A DNA stretch of 9,030 bases from Chitinophaga pinensis (GTDB lineage Bacteria > Bacteroidota > Bacteroidia > UKL13-3), in assembly GCA_943323675.2 (NCBI GenBank), contig CALPIR020000091.1, positions 1 through 9,030 of the forward strand, read 5' to 3'. Shown here in pieces: positions 6,294 through 9,030 of the stretch. Both the position numbers and the translations under genes were made by a program. Under the pieces are notes generated by a model. The model did not search any database and was not told the DNA's origin. It saw only the letters and a list, made by a program, of their open reading frames with translations. Numbering within the stretch: the first letter of the stretch is position 1; the number at the start of each line of letters is the position of its first letter.

Positions 6294-6343
6294 TTTACCA
6301 ATCTTAACTACATACAATACGAGTGAGAATTTGATTTGTACTA

Positions 6344-6958
6344 TTGAAAAAAAAATATATTTTCACACCATTGAATAACCTAATACAAAATAAATACATA
6401 GAAGACTATAAATCTGGAAGCAATCATGCTTTAGGTCACATATATGATTTGTACGCATTGAGGTTATCTATGGTGGCTTATCGGTATTTGCAGGATAAAC
6501 AAGAATCAAAAGACGTGGTGATGGATGTTTTTGAAAAGCTTATTCAAATGAGCAATGAAAAACGTAGACTACAAGTTCCTGATAAACCAGATGGTTTTAC
6601 TGGATGGCTCATTACTATTACAAAGAACTATACACTAGATTTAATTAAGCATAAAAAAATTGTTGAGCGTTATCAGGCCGATGGAATGCATCAAGAGGGA
6701 CATAGCCAATCAGAGGCAGAACGTGTTTGGGATAAACAAACAGTTGATTATGTAATAAGCCAACTGCACGAAAGCGAACAAAGAGTAACTAGTTTACATT
6801 TTGAAGGTTATTCACACATAGAAATTGCCCAAAAATTAAATGTAAGTTACAATACCGTTAGAAACCAACTTTCTTCAGCAAAAAAGAAAATTCGTAAGTA
6901 CATATCAACGCCCTTAATCGTTTTACTATTAAACTTGTATTATCATGCAGCCCTATAA
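6344..6958 (+). CDS. ECF-like RNA polymerase sigma-70 family factor
   Basis: 204 residues. Region 2 (about 25-103) shows the pattern of a polymerase-binding and -10-recognition domain (HIYDLYALRLSMVAYRYL, then DVVMDVFEKLI and GWLITITKNYTLDLIKHKK). Region 4 (about 131-184) contains a clear helix-turn-helix (GYSHIEIAQKLNVSYNTVRN, 155-174) for the -35/-33 element. Regions 1 and 3 are missing, hence ECF-like. After region 4 a short hydrophobic tail follows (LIVLLLNLYY, 191-200). The start is taken as TTG at 6344: an in-frame stop lies at 6332-6334 and the first ATG would delete half of region 2. The stop overlaps the downstream membrane gene by 14 nt, so the two are co-transcribed. Its likely job is to direct RNA polymerase to a small regulon, possibly its own operon, under control of the membrane partner. 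Confidence 0.88.
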   Translation: MKKKYIFTPLNNLIQNKYIEDYKSGSNHALGHIYDLYALRLSMVAYRYLQDKQESKDVVMDVFEKLIQMSNEKRRLQVPDKPDGFTGWLITITKNYTLDLIKHKKIVERYQADGMHQEGHSQSEAERVWDKQTVDYVISQLHESEQRVTSLHFEGYSHIEIAQKLNVSYNTVRNQLSSAKKKIRKYISTPLIVLLLNLYYHAAL

Positions 6959-7637
6959 TATTAATCAAATTCTAAATATTGCTCAAAATGGTTCTTCAGA
7001 AGAATGGGAGCGGGTACTAAAGTTTGTCAAAACTTATCAAAGTGATGATGATGAAATATTAGGACTAAAAACTTTTGTATTTAATCATCTTGATGATAAT
7101 CCTCGTGAGGCATTACTGACTTTTCTTTCAGAAATAAAATTATCAAAGCCAAAAGAATTAAAATATTACAGATTAACCCGTCTGCCAAATTGGGTATTGG
7201 CTGCAGTTGCTACCCTGCTAATTGTTTCAGGAATACTATTTAACCGTTACACAAATAAGGTTTCGATCCATATGGTTGATGATGCTTTGCCAATCTATTT
7301 GTCAAGCGATGATGTTTGGCTTAACAAGGGTATGGCACAATATAAAAAAGGAGATTTCAATGCTGCATTGGTTAATTTTGAAAAGCTGAATTCTGATACA
7401 GGTACTTACTATGCTGCAATTTGTAATGAGCTAACTGCCCATTATAATCAGAGCTTAATCGAGTTAAAAGAGATACCAACTACATCTGTTTTTTATTCAA
7501 AAGCGCAGATAAGATTAGCGGCTGTATACTTTGAGTTAGGGGAATTAGATCAAGCAAAAGCAATTTTAAATAATATAAAACCTTTTGATGAAATAGAAGC
7601 CCAACGTATAAAGTCAATTAAAGTTAAGCTTAATTAA
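6945..7637 (+). CDS. Single-pass membrane protein with periplasmic TPR region, candidate anti-sigma factor
   Basis: 230 residues. Seen: an N-terminal soluble, helical, acidic domain (1-70), a basic stretch KPKELKYYRLTR (68-79), one membrane helix (about 82-99, WVLAAVATLLIVSGILF), and a C-terminal region with TPR-like helix pairs. The clearest TPRs are at about 123-151 (VWLNKGMAQYKKGDFNAALVNFEKL) and 181-211 (AQIRLAAVYFELGELDQAKAIL), with a weaker one between. By the positive-inside rule the N-terminus is cytoplasmic and the TPRs periplasmic. No zinc-binding anti-sigma (ZAS) HxxxCxxC motif and no FecR domain is seen, so the anti-sigma role is inferred from topology and from the 14-nt overlap with the sigma gene. 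The alternative is a generic TPR scaffold. The gene ends inside the convergent CHAT gene. Confidence 0.75.
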   Translation: MQPYNINQILNIAQNGSSEEWERVLKFVKTYQSDDDEILGLKTFVFNHLDDNPREALLTFLSEIKLSKPKELKYYRLTRLPNWVLAAVATLLIVSGILFNRYTNKVSIHMVDDALPIYLSSDDVWLNKGMAQYKKGDFNAALVNFEKLNSDTGTYYAAICNELTAHYNQSLIELKEIPTTSVFYSKAQIRLAAVYFELGELDQAKAILNNIKPFDEIEAQRIKSIKVKLN

Positions 7638-9030
7638 TATCCAAACACAAATCGCAAAAAACATACTTAACAAAGCGGGATAGAAGTCTTTTATTCCAGC
7701 CTTCTCACTGATGAAATTTTGGTCGGCCCCGGTATATATAAATGCTTGCCAAATTTTAGGGTTACTATTATTAAGCTTTATTTCTTTTTTTGCCAAATAC
7801 AATGCATCAGATGAAGTATGGCCTGCAGCTAAATTCTTGTAAAAAATCCCTAGTAGTTTGGTGGTTATACTTTCTTCTACATTTCTTAATGCACAAACAG
7901 TTCCCGCGCCTCCTGCTGATAAAGTGGCACGCGTAAATCCATCAATGGTTCCATTATGCTGCATGACTCCTACATTGCTTTTGCAAGCAGCAAATACCGC
8001 TAAAGAGTTTTTTGATTTTAGTTGCTCAAAGTCTATGTCGTATAAAACGCTGTCTTGGTTATTAAGTGCAGTATAAATTACAGGTCGTTCTAAATATTCG
8101 GAGTTGGCATTTGCATGAGCAGATATTTGTAATATTTTACTATTTAATAAACCTTCCGCAAGTTCTTTTTTTGATGTGTAATCAATTATTTCAGTATTAA
8201 AATACTTTGCAATGTAATTGTTTATGTTAGTAGCCTCCGTAATTTCTGCTAGTTGCGTGTAAGTGTAATCAGGATTCCAAATCGTAACCTTGTCAATTAC
8301 AACGGACTTCTTTTTATAAGTTACAAAATGTGTTAATGATGTTGCGTAACTGATGTTGATATTATTAAAAACATAGTTAAGTTGAGCATAGTCGTTACCC
8401 GATTTGTTGCTCACAAATCCGTCAAATTGAATTGGTTTACTGAAATATGCTGGGGGGATGATAATCAGTTTTTTAATCTCAGGATTTAATGTTTTAAGGA
8501 CAGATTTCAGCAGTAGTAAATATCCCTTGTGTGCTTTGTTCTTATAATCCTCAATGTTGTTGTTTTCAATACTGTTAAATATATCCTCTGGAAGGTTGCC
8601 CAGTTGGGCTTTACTCACTTTTATAATTATACTTTGTTGTTTTTTTTGCTCTATACATTGTACCAAAAAAGTAAGCGAATCGCTTTCTGAATTATTGTAG
8701 CAAAAATAAGAAACTAACGCCTCCCTTTTACTTAAAAACTGAGCTACATACTCTGGCTGAGTTACTAATTTGCTGAAATAATCTGGAGATTGGTTTAGGC
8801 TAAGTTTACTGCCGTTTTCAATATTTACCATTTGTTTCAAAGAGGCATACAAGTGCTGGTTAACTCCAATTTGTGTTATTGGTTTGTGCCTCATTAATTC
8901 TGCATATTTCAAAGCAAAACTCAGGTAGTTTTTGTTTTTGGTATGGTTGTATAATTTAATGTATAACTCTGTAATCCGTTTTTCTACAGGTGGATTTTCT
9001 TGATTATTATACCTTCTGTAGTAATAAAAA
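7614..9030 (-). CDS. CHAT-domain (caspase-like) cysteine protease with C-terminal membrane anchor, 5' end outside window
   Basis: The frame stays open from the stop at 7614-7616 to the right edge (471 whole codons), so the start lies beyond 9030. The upstream residues (YRRYNNQENPP, ITELYIKLYNHTKNKNYLSFALKYAELMRHKPI) read as the end of a helical, TPR-like region. A linker with the CHAT-family pattern follows (KREALVSYFCYNN), then the CHAT domain: histidine in LQISAHAN (codon 8115-8117) and cysteine in AVFAACKSN (7983-7985), the expected catalytic dyad, then GFTRATLSAGGAGTV, LAAGHTSSDAL and PKIWQAFIYTG. A hydrophobic segment near the C-terminus (FYPALLSMFFAICVWILI, about 7632-7685) should anchor it in the membrane. 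Known: CHAT proteins are caspase-fold peptidases; many in Bacteroidota carry N-terminal TPRs. Whether the domain is periplasmic or cytoplasmic depends on an unseen N-terminus. It overlaps the membrane TPR gene by 24 nt. Confidence 0.88.
   Translation of the reverse strand, partial: FYYYRRYNNQENPPVEKRITELYIKLYNHTKNKNYLSFALKYAELMRHKPITQIGVNQHLYASLKQMVNIENGSKLSLNQSPDYFSKLVTQPEYVAQFLSKREALVSYFCYNNSESDSLTFLVQCIEQKKQQSIIIKVSKAQLGNLPEDIFNSIENNNIEDYKNKAHKGYLLLLKSVLKTLNPEIKKLIIIPPAYFSKPIQFDGFVSNKSGNDYAQLNYVFNNINISYATSLTHFVTYKKKSVVIDKVTIWNPDYTYTQLAEITEATNINNYIAKYFNTEIIDYTSKKELAEGLLNSKILQISAHANANSEYLERPVIYTALNNQDSVLYDIDFEQLKSKNSLAVFAACKSNVGVMQHNGTIDGFTRATLSAGGAGTVCALRNVEESITTKLLGIFYKNLAAGHTSSDALYLAKKEIKLNNSNPKIWQAFIYTGADQNFISEKAGIKDFYPALLSMFFAICVWILIKLNFN

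Noticed and set aside
7858..8076. Plus-strand 72-codon ORF
   Set aside because: Antisense to the catalytic part of the CHAT domain.

Overview
The window looks like a piece of chromosome from a member of the Bacteroidota. It is AT-rich, start codons are preceded by A/T-rich leaders without Shine-Dalgarno motifs, and two genes have a promoter of the TTTG-N19/20-TAnnTTTG type known from this phylum (3177-3207 before the tRNA; 5339-5370 before the peptidase). The protein set fits as well: a secreted M13 peptidase, a stand-alone PhnA-type domain, and an ECF-like sigma factor near a CHAT protease. No mobile element, CRISPR array or integrase is visible, and the tRNA shows no sign of being an integration site.

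Left part (1-1883): a minus-strand pair encodes a PRPP-motif phosphoribosyltransferase (660-1274) and, 16 bp downstream, a dienelactone-hydrolase-type alpha/beta hydrolase (643 to the left edge, only the extreme C-terminus missing). A DUF2267 protein is divergent from them (1404-1883). Middle-left (2135-2775): a TerB-like helical protein is translationally coupled (ATGA overlap) to a 71-residue proline-rich protein built of 16-residue repeats. Then comes tRNA-Leu(GAG) (3077-3160) with its own promoter, a bidirectional hairpin terminator (3225-3260), and the M13 metallopeptidase (3279-5303). The stretch 5304-5909 holds the peptidase promoter and one doubtful small ORF, followed by a 69-residue PhnA/YjdM C-terminal-type protein (5910-6119).

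Right part (6120-9030): this is the most interesting region. An intergenic segment carries a near-perfect 16-bp-arm hairpin (6203-6239) and a second dyad (6271-6293). It precedes an ECF-like sigma factor (6344-6958), which overlaps by 14 nt a single-pass membrane protein with a C-terminal TPR region (6945-7637), topologically like an anti-sigma factor. Converging on this pair, and overlapping it by 24 nt, is a CHAT-domain cysteine protease with a C-terminal membrane segment (7614 to the right edge). Its N-terminus lies outside the window. The three genes could form a membrane-associated signalling or proteolysis module; this is inferred from arrangement and topology, not shown.

Limits: both edge genes are incomplete, no homology search was possible, and family calls rest on recognised motifs.
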